From positions 12,659,001 through 12,723,000 of the forward strand of contig NC_079885.1 in assembly GCF_029227915.1 (NCBI RefSeq): a DNA stretch of 64,000 nt, written 5' to 3'. Under the pieces are notes generated by a model. It searched no databases. It was not told the DNA's origin and was given only the letters and a program-made list of their open reading frames with translations. Origin of the DNA: Hydractinia symbiolongicarpus. Its lineage: Eukaryota; Cnidaria; Hydrozoa; Anthoathecata; Hydractiniidae. Of this stretch, positions 12,501 through 21,489 are shown piece after piece. The translations under genes and the position numbers were made by a program. Every line of letters begins with the position of its first letter. The stretch's first letter is position 1.

Positions 12501-13175
12501 GTTACTCGAGGCCAAACATTTATCCTTTCCTCTTTCATTTCGAAGACGGAAATTTAGCAGTAGGCCAATGTCATTGAATGTTAACATCATAAATTAGTTG
12601 CATATATTTTTTCCCTTTGAATGTTTTTCGTTAAATAATCGGCATGTGCTTGATCCTTGAATATTTTGACATTTTTCGACACCTTAAATAGTCGCGAAAA
12701 TTTGATCCCCTAGGATATTGCCACTTTGTCCAAGGATATGGTATTAAAATTTGCTCACAACAACGCAAAAAACAACCCATGACTGCAACCCAAGTAAACA
12801 CCGTGTTCAGTTGTAGCGTGGATGCGTTGTAACCTAAATGACAACTTGGTTCGTGTAATTACGCGTCGTTATCTGTCGTCATTTATTCGCCCAATAACTT
12901 CTGGTCCGTTAGGATATAACAAGGTTTTTAAATTGATAGTAGTGATATTAGAGGTAGCTGAGCAGTGCCACATTGTTTTGTTTTTTTTTACATTTTCTTT
13001 GATTTAGGTTTTGGAATCTACTAAAAAATTAGTAAAGCATGTTGAAGCACCTCGTCTTGTTGAAATATGTGAAGAGGAATTGCGTATTTATCAGCAACAT
13101 TTGTGTGGAAAGGAGGCTAGAAAGAAATTGAAAGAAGACTGGACCATGCTTATTAATTTATATGGCGACCTTTAA
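359..13175 (+). CDS. CDYL: CDY/CDYL-like chromodomain plus crotonase-fold protein (5' partial)
   Basis: Seven exons join in phase: 359-521, 1531-2012, 2928-3106, 3843-3963, 4298-4387, 8307-8450, 13008-13175 (TAA). They encode about 448 residues. Exon 1 is a chromodomain lacking only its first residues: it starts VEQIVCRR and contains YLVYWKGF and TWEP, the methyl-lysine cage region. Exon 2 is a basic Ser/Lys/Asn-rich linker that runs into the crotonase fold (LCAIKKNYMVITLNN). Exons 3-7 carry the rest of the enoyl-CoA hydratase-like fold: FFCSGIDYSEL, INGPVLEFGAAIV, and a helical C-terminus ending LINLYGDL. This domain order is that of CDY/CDYL, nuclear corepressors that read methylated histone H3. 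In vertebrate CDYL the crotonase fold is not a normal hydratase; here the usual glycine-rich second motif is also altered (EFGAA), so catalysis is doubtful. The first exon with the start codon is missing. Introns 5 and 6 are enlarged by Helitrons and by a TTAA/Penelope composite. Confidence 0.88.
3245..3331. repeat. Long imperfect hairpin (MITE-like) in CDYL intron 3
   Basis: The left arm GTAAATGATATAACCAGAAGC (first 20 bases decisive) is repeated inverted on the right as GCTTCCGGTTATATCATTTAC. The similarity continues inward as A/T-rich complementary sequence, so nearly the whole 87 bases can fold on itself. No coding capacity. It is most simply a tiny fold-back or MITE relic. Confidence 0.6.
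4834..4866. repeat. GAAT/AAAT microsatellite
   Basis: Tandem four-base units (GAAT with interspersed AAAT) in CDYL intron 5. Simple repeat, no other signal. Confidence 0.7.
4931..5633 (-). mobile_element. Non-autonomous Helitron, copy 1 (minus orientation)
   Basis: Read on the minus strand it begins TCTCTTATAATAATACG and ends in CTAG followed by T, the 5'-TC ... CTRR-T-3' layout of Helitrons. About 12 bases before the terminal CTAG there is a perfect short hairpin (GTGGA-TTTC-TCCAC), as expected for a Helitron 3' end. The interior holds TGACGTCA-containing blocks, a CTGTC stretch near the 5' end, and no open frame, so it must be mobilised in trans. The same unit occurs again at 5634 and, inverted and shortened, at 6457-6864. 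Confidence 0.72.
5634..5815 (-). mobile_element. Non-autonomous Helitron, copy 2 (3' end only)
   Basis: Starts with CTAGTCGATAA directly at the boundary of copy 1 and repeats the first 180 bases or so of that copy: GCACTTAGGCAATAGGAC, the GCTGACGTCAGC palindrome and the CGCTGATCAAAATAATGTATA block. Similarity is then lost. Its hairpin has decayed (GTGCATTTTCCGCGG). The two copies are joined head to tail without spacer. Confidence 0.65.
6457..6864 (+). mobile_element. Non-autonomous Helitron, copy 3 (plus orientation)
   Basis: Begins TCTATATAATAATACG after an A and ends TTATCGACTAG before a T, i.e. inserted between A and T as Helitrons are. It is inverted relative to copies 1 and 2 and is internally shortened to 408 bases. 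It carries the same GCTGACGTCAGC palindrome, the TGATCAGCG block and the pre-terminal stem (TGGATTTCTCCA). It includes a (GTCT)n tract at 6480-6523. Confidence 0.7.
6480..6523. repeat. GTCT microsatellite
   Basis: About eleven tandem GTCT units directly inside the 5' end of Helitron copy 3. Copy 1 has only a short CTGTCTGTC at the equivalent place, so the tract expanded in this copy. Confidence 0.85.
8907..8942. repeat. Near-perfect 36-bp palindrome
   Basis: Arms GCTTGGATTTATTTCAC and GTGAAATAAATCCAAGC are exactly complementary over 17 bases with a 2-base CA spacer. It lies about 180 bases before the TTAA-flanked element. It may be the fused ends of a deleted fold-back element; no coding role is visible. 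Confidence 0.75.
9412..9447 (-). ncRNA. Hammerhead-ribozyme-like motif of the Penelope element
   Basis: On the minus strand CTGATGA is followed by a 6-bp stem (GGATAA / TTATCC with a TTT loop region), then GAAA, then a very short AU-rich stem III and GTC. This is the conserved hammerhead core order CUGAUGA - stem II - GAAA - stem III - GUH. Stem I pairing is not clear by eye. Hammerheads are known in the terminal repeats of Penelope-like elements, so position and strand fit. Confidence 0.55.
9597..11315 (-). CDS. Penelope-like reverse transcriptase with GIY-YIG endonuclease
   Basis: Uninterrupted frame of about 570 residues from the first ATG (11313-11315); it stays open upstream to 11477, where it overlaps the antisense transposase frame. 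Residue numbers here count from 11477. LYGLAKVHK is near 163, FDVKSLYTN near 231, GLAMGSP near 293 and the catalytic YMDD at 326-329. A linker with acidic/Asn-rich sequence follows, then the GIY-YIG nuclease: LVYKIECPRCNSCYVGQTSR and RLKEH. This order, RT then GIY-YIG, defines canonical endonuclease-bearing Penelope-like elements, which prime from nicked DNA. The intact frame suggests recent insertion compared with the broken Gypsy and Copia copies. Confidence 0.9.
   Translation of the reverse strand: MKDLRCFFFQMFNSFRKGNIKENNLVALPFDKGIGICIMKVETYNNKMSEITDLPQFEKLVGRRKNEKHPMLKEEERVLSMLKLLKEDNKISDALYDKMKPVGSQPPRLYGLAKVHKKDTPVRPVLSMPGSAYYKIGNQVSKWLSVVKECNINSSTKEISDLLSQIQLNTNEELVSFDVKSLYTNVPLDEAINDCTELLFSGKYEQPPVDKETFKTLVSLRSRDVVLLSHDGYYKQIDGLAMGSPPAPLLANGWLSKFDSILKDDAVLYSRYMDDVLRNIERNRIDGKLLQINDLHPSLKFTIEKEGKNTSIPFLDMLIIRSNNNLSSTWYTKATDTGLTMNFHSLAPRKYKRSVVSGLVHRIHRACSTWSNFHQSLEKGKTVLEKNQYPKAFYDPIIKSTISKIMENNDNENPDEENEKEESEEKMIFIQYRGRVSEKFETSMRKLNIPCKIIFTLKKLKSSLPPLKPVIEKCFKSCLVYKIECPRCNSCYVGQTSRHLIKRLKEHKRTGPVGKHFDDCNNLLTMENVSILCSSTRNVYHLMTLEALMINYIKPVLNTKDEYRSRALVIKI
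11412..12017 (+). pseudogene. Truncated transposase fragment (Kolobok / Mutator-like type)
   Basis: Open frame of about 200 residues; the first ATG is at 11483, and a splice-acceptor-like TTTCTATAG precedes the frame at 11392-11400. It has a CKLC ... CTNSEC zinc-ribbon-like pair and the string YNINRQSVLAARFAGKG followed by GLLKIFSVLGL. That pattern I recall from the N-terminal part of multicopy cnidarian transposase-like proteins with a Mutator-like domain. The frame stops (LLRF, TAA nearby) before any DDE catalytic region, so it is a remnant. Its position inside TTAA-flanked inverted repeats supports a role as that element's own transposase. Family assignment is from memory of the pattern and is moderate. 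Confidence 0.5.
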
Positions 13176-15663
13176 CTCCATGCATGGCAATATACTGCAT
13201 TATATAAACCCTACGATCTGATAATTGAGTGCATGCTTCATCGTATCAACAACGATGAGGAGATACCAGTTGATGCTCATAAACTTTAGGCAAAACATAG
13301 CTGCTTGTCTATTCTAAAGTCGATAAATAGATGGGAGCAAGTCCAGTCCATGTTGGGAAATGTAGGAGGTTTTAAAATATTTGAATTAGAAAATTAGCAT
13401 CGAAATTTTTAATTAAGGTTGGATGGGTTAAATAAATATCACGTCCCGTCATAAGTAGTTATTAGCAACCTTACGGAACAAGGACGGAAAAAATATTATT
13501 ATTTTTTCAATGTGCATGAGCAGACCAGGGTAAACCCCCCAAAACAAAGTTGTCGTTCTTTCTTTGACTTGAAAAATGCCATTTTAAGGTTATGGGTATG
13601 ACGTCGAATATTTTAACGAGTAAAAATGTCATATGAGATTACTATTGATAAAAGCACGCAGTAAAAGCGAATATAAGTTTCTAAATTTTTGTGGTAAGGC
13701 TTGTTCTCAATTTTTGATTTATTTTGCGATTTTTGACAGTAGCAGTATTTCTTTTGATTTTATTTCACGTTGTCGCTTTCGTCTAATTTTTCGTAATTGA
13801 TTTTTTGGCGCGTTTTACATATGACAGGCTTTAATGGGATGTTATTGACAACGCCGTTGTAGGTCGTCTCTGTTCTTGTTTCGTAAAGTCCGTACTTTAC
13901 TTTTGACGCAACGACGCTGTTGCCTGACCATATGGTAGCTTTATAGATTTTTACCGTGTTTTTGGCGCGAAAGTTTCTGAGCTTAAAAGTGATTTTCCAG
14001 CTTACGTTAAACTTGGTAACGTAACCAGCATAATTAACATTGCGCAACCAATAATATTGCTTGTGGTTAGGTTGTACTTAGCCAACCAAAAAATATTTTA
14101 TTGTAAATATTATTCCTGAAAGAAGTTCCAGACGGCTTTTAATTTATTTATTTTTTCCATCTGCATTAAAATTTCTGAATTCTTAACCACAATGTGAAGA
14201 GCGAAATTCCAGACAGATATTTGTAATTGAAACACTTAGTTTCCAGTTTTTGTCTGATAAATGCCTTCCTCCGCCTTGAGTCCAAACTTATTTTTTACTT
14301 TTCTTTAGGAAGGCATGCTGGTGCGGACAAATTTAAATTTTGTAGCTGAATGTACTGTTACGGATTATCATCGCATTGCAAGCCGTATTTTACTTTAGGG
14401 CATATTTACAAACGAATTGACTGTGGCATGAATGTTTTACTACGAAACAATGTCTATGGTTTCGTTACATAACATAAGAAGCGGCGAACTGTAAACATTA
14501 CAAGCTAAGAAAACGCGCATGTCATGTAATTATAGAAGCGAGAACTGCAGGATATCCACACGCCACTCGGCAATTTGTCAAGTTTTTTCTTTGATATCAA
14601 TAAAGCGAATAATTGCCCTTGAAAAGAGGTTGCTTAATCAACGTCAGTTTAATCCTCCTCCCAAGTGCATATCTAAATGATGGGAAGAGAAATAATAGGA
14701 AAAGGCTCTGGGTACGAAGTGGTTCAGGTACTATTTTGATCAAGATTCAATGTGACCTTAGCTTATTTTCTGTGTCTTTCGCGTAACTGAATAAAGAATG
14801 TTTCCAATAATAAATATTGATTAGCAAAATTGTTTGGCGCGTTTTGTTACACTTATCTCTTACAGAATATACATAGTCATTTAGCAAACATTATTTGTTT
14901 TGAAAAAAAGGTTCTATACAAATAAGATGCAGGAAAACGAAAAGATCACCTCCTGGGTTACAAACGCATAAGTCTTGATTTTACATAATTGTACAGTTTA
15001 TTAAAATAAATACAAAAGCAAACAAAACTTTTCTAAACGCTCCCCCGGATCTAATAAAAATAGCTAGCTGTAAACAAAGGTCGTTAAAGAGTACAATGAA
15101 AACTCTTGTAATCAGCACACGTTTTCTTGTTATTTACAAATGTTTTGCGCTCTCCGGTGTAAGGTTAAAATAACCGGCACATATGTTTTAATAATAGAGT
15201 TTTTTTATCTACGCAGGAGAAATTCATAAACGTTATTATGACGAAAAAATGCACCCAGTTGGGAGGAGCACTTGTCAAAATTGTCTCGTTTTCTTATCAA
15301 ACGACCCAGACAACAATAGAACATTTGTCTAGTTAAAAATTGCTTTTCCACCAATGAAATGGAAGAAAAATTTAATCCTCGAAGCCGATTGGTGGATTTT
15401 CATGTAGTTGTATGTCTAAACATGAAGTGAACATAGGTAATTACAGAAAACCTGCTCAAAGATAAAATATTAGCGAAAAAAACCAGACATAGTGGAATTG
15501 AAAGCGGAGAAGCTTTATCGCGCTTTAATTTACTGCTACTAAATTGTAAATTCATGTATGAAACTAATAAATGTAAGATTTCCAAGGTGTAGAATCGGCT
15601 AAAAGTTTACAAAGAGAATTTTACCTTAAGTTTAATCTAAATAAGTATAGCTAGCTAGCTATA
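13176..15663. other. CDYL 3' UTR and CDYL-Irx intergenic region
   Basis: About 2.5 kb holding the CDYL 3' end and presumably the Irx promoter and 5' UTR. A 95-codon minus-strand frame (13760-14047) has no recognisable domain. GCTAGCTAGC palindromic sequence lies at 15650-15660, just before the Irx start. No RNA gene or transposon end was recognised. Confidence 0.5.
13431..13436 (+). terminator. Polyadenylation signal of CDYL-like gene
   Basis: AATAAA 256 bases after the CDYL-like stop codon, in AT-rich sequence on the coding strand. First canonical signal after the stop. Confidence 0.5.
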
Positions 15664-17741
15664 ATGCACTTGGAAGAAAGGCCCATGTCTGGTTCTATTA
15701 CAGGAGCTAAACCAATATTCCCGTTATCATTATCAGGACAGGTAAGGCGTCTTCTAAATGTGTAATATTTATTTGTATAGAAATTTAAGAAAGTTTAGTT
15801 CTTTCGTTCTTTTGTAACTATCAGTTTCGTGAGCGTTCGTTGCCTTTTTTCAGACATTGATGTTTTCCTCGAGTAACTGTCATTCGAATCGTTGTGATCA
15901 AGGAAGAAGTACAATACATTCGTTGCCACACAATTTAAATCACTCGCGATGCTCATGTGAAAATTTTTCACCCACCCAAGGATTTAACAGACTACTTTTG
16001 CCAGCAAACTCTCCTAACAGTGAACAAGTCAGAGTGCAGACAAATCTCCCGGTAAGAAAAAATTGATAGAATAGTTTCATTTTAAGGAATAAATAAACTT
16101 GATGTGAAATTTTATAAGTTGTTTATCAGGCTGGTTAGCAGAGAATGTCCCCATGCTGTGACCTCCCTGATTTTTTGTTTTGTTGTTATATTATGGTCAT
16201 AGCCTTAAACCACACTTAGGTTATGCTATTGACTTTTTTACTTGTAGGGTTCAATATCAGATTCGTGGTTGCGAATACCATCTTCTAGAGCTAATTATGA
16301 GTCCCTACTGTTAAATGGCTTTCCTTTGTATGGAAAATTTAGCAATGAAAGGTAGGTAGCTAGCTATACCACAACTATAACTTATTTTAACTTCTGCTTC
16401 AATGACTGTAAAATAATGTCCTTTCTTGTTGAGCTGGTTAGCTTTATTTATACTTTAGCTACATGTGTTTGAATATACATCATATAATTTAAGGTTATTT
16501 CAATGATTCTCCTACGTTTTTGTATCTCATCCTATTTCGTATTTGATTTACATAAGTTATTTAAGTTTGTTATGATTTCAGCTATCCCTCATTGGATTAT
16601 GCATTGCTGGCCAATGCACGGCGCAAAAATGCTACCCGGGAAACCACAAGTACGTTAAAGGCTTGGTTAAATGAGCACAAAAAGAATCCATACCCTACTA
16701 AAGGAGAAAAGATTATGCTAGCAATACTAACCAAGATGACACTTACGCAAGTATCCACATGGTTTGCAAATGCAAGGCGTCGGCTCAAAAAAGAAAATAA
16801 GATGACATGGTCCCCAAGGAAGAAGACAGGGGATAAAAAAGGTTCTAGCAGGGATGGTGATAGTTGTGCAAGCGATTCAGATGTTGAATGCATGGATGTT
16901 GATGTGGATGGTGTTGATATTAATGGACAAAGTAAGCATAGGGGATTTTAATTTTGAAACTGTTATTGCAGTTAATTGTTTATATGGTTAAATGTTATGT
17001 GCATGTTGGTCACAGAGGCTTTAATTTTATTTTAGAAGAATGTTCAGTATCAATTCCCTCTAATGAAGATTCTTCATCAATTGAAAAAGAACTTCAGAGG
17101 CCAAGTGTTATACGCGCTTTAGAATCTCCAACGTTTAACGAAATTAGAGATCGTTTTAAAGATGATGAATCTCCAGTCCAGGAGTTACAAAAATGGGTAA
17201 ACGGTTGCTTAAAACCTTCAAAGGAAGAAAACAACTTTGCTGATGAACTAACACCGCCATCAACACCAATAGAAAACAAAGTCAGTACATTTTCAGCACA
17301 AAAGCTATTTGAAGCATTTGATTCATCAAAACAATCTAATTTGAACTTAATGACATGTAAAGAAGAATCTTACAATAGAGAGCCTCTTCATTTGATATTT
17401 TCCTCAAAGCCACCAGTATGTTCAACCAAGATTTTACCCACTGAGCCGCAAGTCATCAATTCTTTAAAAGATGTCCCAACTGGTGTAATGACTCCCCAGC
17501 CATCTCCAAAAACAGAAACAGAGTTTTTGATAAAGGAAACAAAACAAAACAAGAATGAACCCAGTCCAGAAGTCAGGTATGTGTATTATGTATACTAGAG
17601 TAATCAAAGTCACTTTTACAGTGAAGGAAAAAGTACTATTGGGTATGACAGCCCTTATTATATATTTTTAGGGTGCAGGGACTGACCACTTCACGAGAAT
17701 TGGAGGCTGTATTGGCCCTAACAAATTTGTGTAAAACATGA
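15664..17741 (+). CDS. IRX: Iroquois-class TALE homeobox transcription factor
   Basis: Six exons join in phase: 15664-15741, 15854-16051, 16248-16351, 16582-16931, 17036-17576, 17672-17741 (TGA), about 446 residues. The start is the first ATG of exon 1 ([10 protein letters not shown]). Exon 4 holds the whole TALE homeodomain, about residues 138-200: [21 protein letters not shown] with the three-residue TALE insertion, and [13 protein letters not shown] with alanine at position 50, the Iroquois signature. An acidic stretch ([13 protein letters not shown]) follows, as in other Irx proteins, then a Ser/Pro/Thr-rich region. The last exon encodes [15 protein letters not shown]. Without splicing at 17577 the frame would end at 17598, so a shorter C-terminus is possible. 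Function: nuclear DNA-binding regulator of patterning. It is a single gene here, not a cluster. Confidence 0.93.
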
Positions 17742-20700
17742 TTTATCTATTTTTATTTCGTTAGTAAGTGCAAAGTTACAGTCCTTGTTGCATGAAATCA
17801 GAAAACCATTTTCGTTGTGTTGTTGCATGAAGTTGTGCTTCATTACTTGTATTTAATGTTTGTCATTGTTTTTTCTTTTAAGTTCCTAAATTCTTCAAAT
17901 GGTCCAAATCAAGTAATTTGTGATTTTCTTGTAAAATATTTGAGTTCTCATATTTCTTGGATCTCATCCGATATTAAACTGTTATGTTAATTTCTTCCTA
18001 TAACTTAAGTGTAGATAAACCCTTTTCCTGAAAGGAACATCACCTGTACTTTACTGCTTCATATATGAAGTTTAAACATATGGACAGAATATGTCCCTAA
18101 AACATACATTTAGTAGAAACTTTTGTAGAATAGCCTCGCTCAGATTTTATTAGAGAAAAAACAAATACGCATGTAAATAGGTTTTTTGATCTGAGAGTTA
18201 TTTTTTGTAGACTAATGTGTAGAAGTGTTACTTATAATTTATTAGGCTGTGTTTTACATAGCAAATTTTTTTCTGACAAACGATATGATTGACATGTATA
18301 GCTTCAAGCAAATGTGAATCAATTTAGTATTTTTATTCATAAGAAAAGCTTTCTTTTTTACATTTTGTTTATATTCCAAACATTTTCCACATTTCATTTG
18401 TTTCGTTCTGAAGAAAGATTTGAAGATTATTTTCGAAGTGTCTGCTTGACTCACATTTTCGATAAAAACAGCTCAGTAAAGTCTGTGATAATGTTTGGAT
18501 ATATTGAGTTCAGACGAAGTACATATATTTTTGTTCAGGCTTTGTAGATAAGATTTAGACACATTTTCTATGTTGTAAACGCATTCACTATTTTATTTAT
18601 ATTTTCTGCTTGTTACTTATTCCTAGGGCAGGATTTTGTGTTCCTGCCTTCTATATTCTCTTCATACTTGTTTTCTATTCTTTTAAAGCGCAAAAAATGA
18701 ATGAGCATTTTTTTAAAGAGAACAAATAACAGCAAGGATTAAGGGTTTTTTGGCAACTATTTTTTAATTATATGACTTGTTGTTTTTGTTATTTTGTGAC
18801 ACGTTTTTATCCATTTAATGGTGTGATCCGTTTCAAGCAATCCTTGGAGCCAATTTCAAATTGTCCAAATATTATTTAGTCTTGTAATGCTTATGACAGG
18901 TGCCAGTCGGTCGTTCAAACATTTGTTTTTGCGAGGGTTACGAAGGATTTTATTTTTGTTTATTTTTATTTCTTAACACTGTTTAAAGAAAAGTTGTTAA
19001 AAAGGGGTTTTCTATTATACGATTCCATTATGCTTGACTACACTTAAAAAGTCATGCGAATATTCGAATAGTGGAAAGCCTTGTTAAAATCGTGATGTAT
19101 ATAGTCATAGAATCTATTTTAAATTATTAGTACAGAACATATAGATGTCCTACGCAAAGTTAATAAACATTGAGATGGGTAGTAAAATGTCGTTTTTACT
19201 TGTTTAATATCGTCGTCTGGATTCCTAGTTTAACCATACCAATGTTTGAAAAATTAAAAACTCATATAATCAGATTCAAGCCGGAATCTGACTTTTCAGC
19301 TTGAAATTGTTGGAAATGAAACATATTTAAAGCATTTCTATTTTACAGCACATTACAAATAGTTGCAGCCCAAAAACTAAATATTAGTGTGACAAAATGG
19401 CAATAATTGATTCTACGAAATCTTTTAACTTGGAAGATGTATTTCCTTGTGTTGTTTGTTAACAAAAGCACTCACTATTTTTTTAACTTCCTCAAAATAA
19501 ATTTTGCTCTTCCGCAAATGCTGATTATATATTTTAATGCTGAGCGTATAATTTGTGCAAGCGAATAAAGAGATTTTTAACAAGCTACTAAGGGAAACTT
19601 TCAAACCTCGTTCCCAGGGTCTTGTGGCCCCTGAGCCGTTATTACGGAGCGGCCAACAATTCGCCGCTATCAACTTATCAACAAGGCAACATGCCCTGGG
19701 AATGAGGTTGGGCAACTTCCGGTGACTCAAACCTCCTCTCCTAAACATTTAGTACCAAGGTTCCCTCTCTTGGACTTCATTTATGTATGGCTCCCACCTT
19801 TCGTATTTTAATTTATATTCGTGACTGGGGATTTTGAGGTCCACCTGTTAAAGAAATTAATGAGAAGACAAATAGACAAGTACAGACGAATTACATTATT
19901 TTTTTATGATTATAAACAATAAGAACTATCATTTTCAACGTGGCCATTGAATAGTCAAGTTTTAAAAAAAATAACATGTTAGTTCTTCGAGAGTTGATTT
20001 CTTCTCCTTGTTTAGAATGACGTCAGGAATATCTATGAAGTCTATGAATCATGAAAAAAATTTAGCATGTGCATTTCGTTTTTTTTTTAGTTTAAAGGGG
20101 AATTCCTGGGACTCCAATCACTTTTTTCTTTTATACATACTGAGAAAAGTATAAGAAATCAAAAATAACTTACTTTACTTGTTTTCCTTATTTAAAATTG
20201 TTGTACTTACTAGCCTTGCATATTCATTTTTTTCTCATGAAAAAACAGACAGGCGCGATTTAATTTAGGACTGGACCCAATTATAAGTAATGGTGTGACA
20301 TCGTGCAGTAAGTTGAGCGTGCACAGAGAACACTTCACAGATAATTTTTTTTAAAGAGATCTCCAGGTAATAAACTTCCCTAAAATGTCACCACCTCGTA
20401 AAAATGGCTTTTTAGCTGGGTCAATGCGGTTAAAAGTTTCTCATTTCTTTTTATTTTCGTTATTTGTACTTTTATCCACACAACACAACCAAACAACGTT
20501 TTGTACATTTTATATTAAATAAACGAACATAACAATTTCCAAGAAAAACACACACCGATAAGAAAAAGTTATCTGGTTAGAAATGTTCAGGCCCAGAGAC
20601 CCTGGGCTCGAGGATGGCAAAATTGCTGAGATCGAGAGAGTGCCTTTGTGTGACCGTAAGGTGCACAGCCGCAGAGCTTAGTGGCAAAGATTTCATGTCG

Positions 20701-21489
20701 TTGTCATATTTTTGCGATTAATGATGGTGCCAAAGCTGTAGGCAAATGAACAGTTATTCATTTGTTGGAGTTGTCATTATAAAGACTAACTAGCTAAAAG
20801 CTACAAGCGAAGCCTAAGGTTGGAAGTGATACAGGCCAGTGTTTGCATTCCAACTTCAGCGTTAACCTTGTAGAGGTTATAGTCAAGAGGAGAAATAGGC
20901 ATTATCAAAAAACGAGGAGGCCGTGCAATGTTACGGGGAAAAACGTAAAGGGAGCTATGGTTATGGTTTTGCCATGAGAATATTTTATTGGTTCTAGGAA
21001 CCTAGTTAACTAGCTGGCCAGCCAATTGCTAGTGTACTGCCTGTCTCTCTTTTGATTAACTTCCTAATTGAATCAACATGAAATGGAGCTTCCAGTAACT
21101 CTCCTTGGACACAAAGCATATAGTTACATAAACACAAAAATACAGAACTATATGTAACTAAACATGATCTCCAGCAGGGCTTTTGTTCGCTAAATATTTA
21201 TTATTATTTTATTATGTACTGTCTGTTGATAATTAAATTTACTTGATGCCTTTCCAGCTGCAGGATCCTGGGGCAATGGGAGTGATAACAGTTTTAACAC
21301 CCATAAAATGAACTTTAAGTAGAGGCTGTGTTAGAACAAGAAAGGCAATTCAATGTCAAGTCTCCTAAAATACTGTTAAATTAATCTATGCCCTTGGTTT
21401 CTGGTAATGGATTCTTTGTGCATTTCTTGTTTTAAATAATATACTATAATTCCATTAGAAGAACAACATCAAAATAAAGAATTGGAAAC
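17742..21489. other. Irx 3' region and Irx-INTS8 intergenic region
   Basis: About 3.7 kb without a supported gene. Short frames are random. It contains a small inverted-repeat element at 19604-19711, a degenerate relative of its end near 20589-20614 (CCCTGGGCTCGAGG), and, just before the INTS8 start, a splice-acceptor-like TTCCATTAG ending at 21458. Confidence 0.55.
19604..19711. mobile_element. Small inverted-repeat element (MITE)
   Basis: Left end AACCTCGTTCCCAGGG and right end CCCTGGGAATGAGGTTG are inverted copies with one mismatch around a 75-base core that is more GC-rich than its surroundings. No clean target duplication is visible. The ends resemble a widespread cnidarian repeat (inference from memory). 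Confidence 0.55.

Noticed and set aside
12822-13007. 61-codon frame before the last CDYL exon
   Set aside because: No homology; it ends in the pyrimidine tract and acceptor of the CDYL exon.
19425-19748. 107-codon minus-strand frame
   Set aside because: It runs through the small inverted-repeat element; its apparent similarity to proteins comes from translated copies of that repeat.
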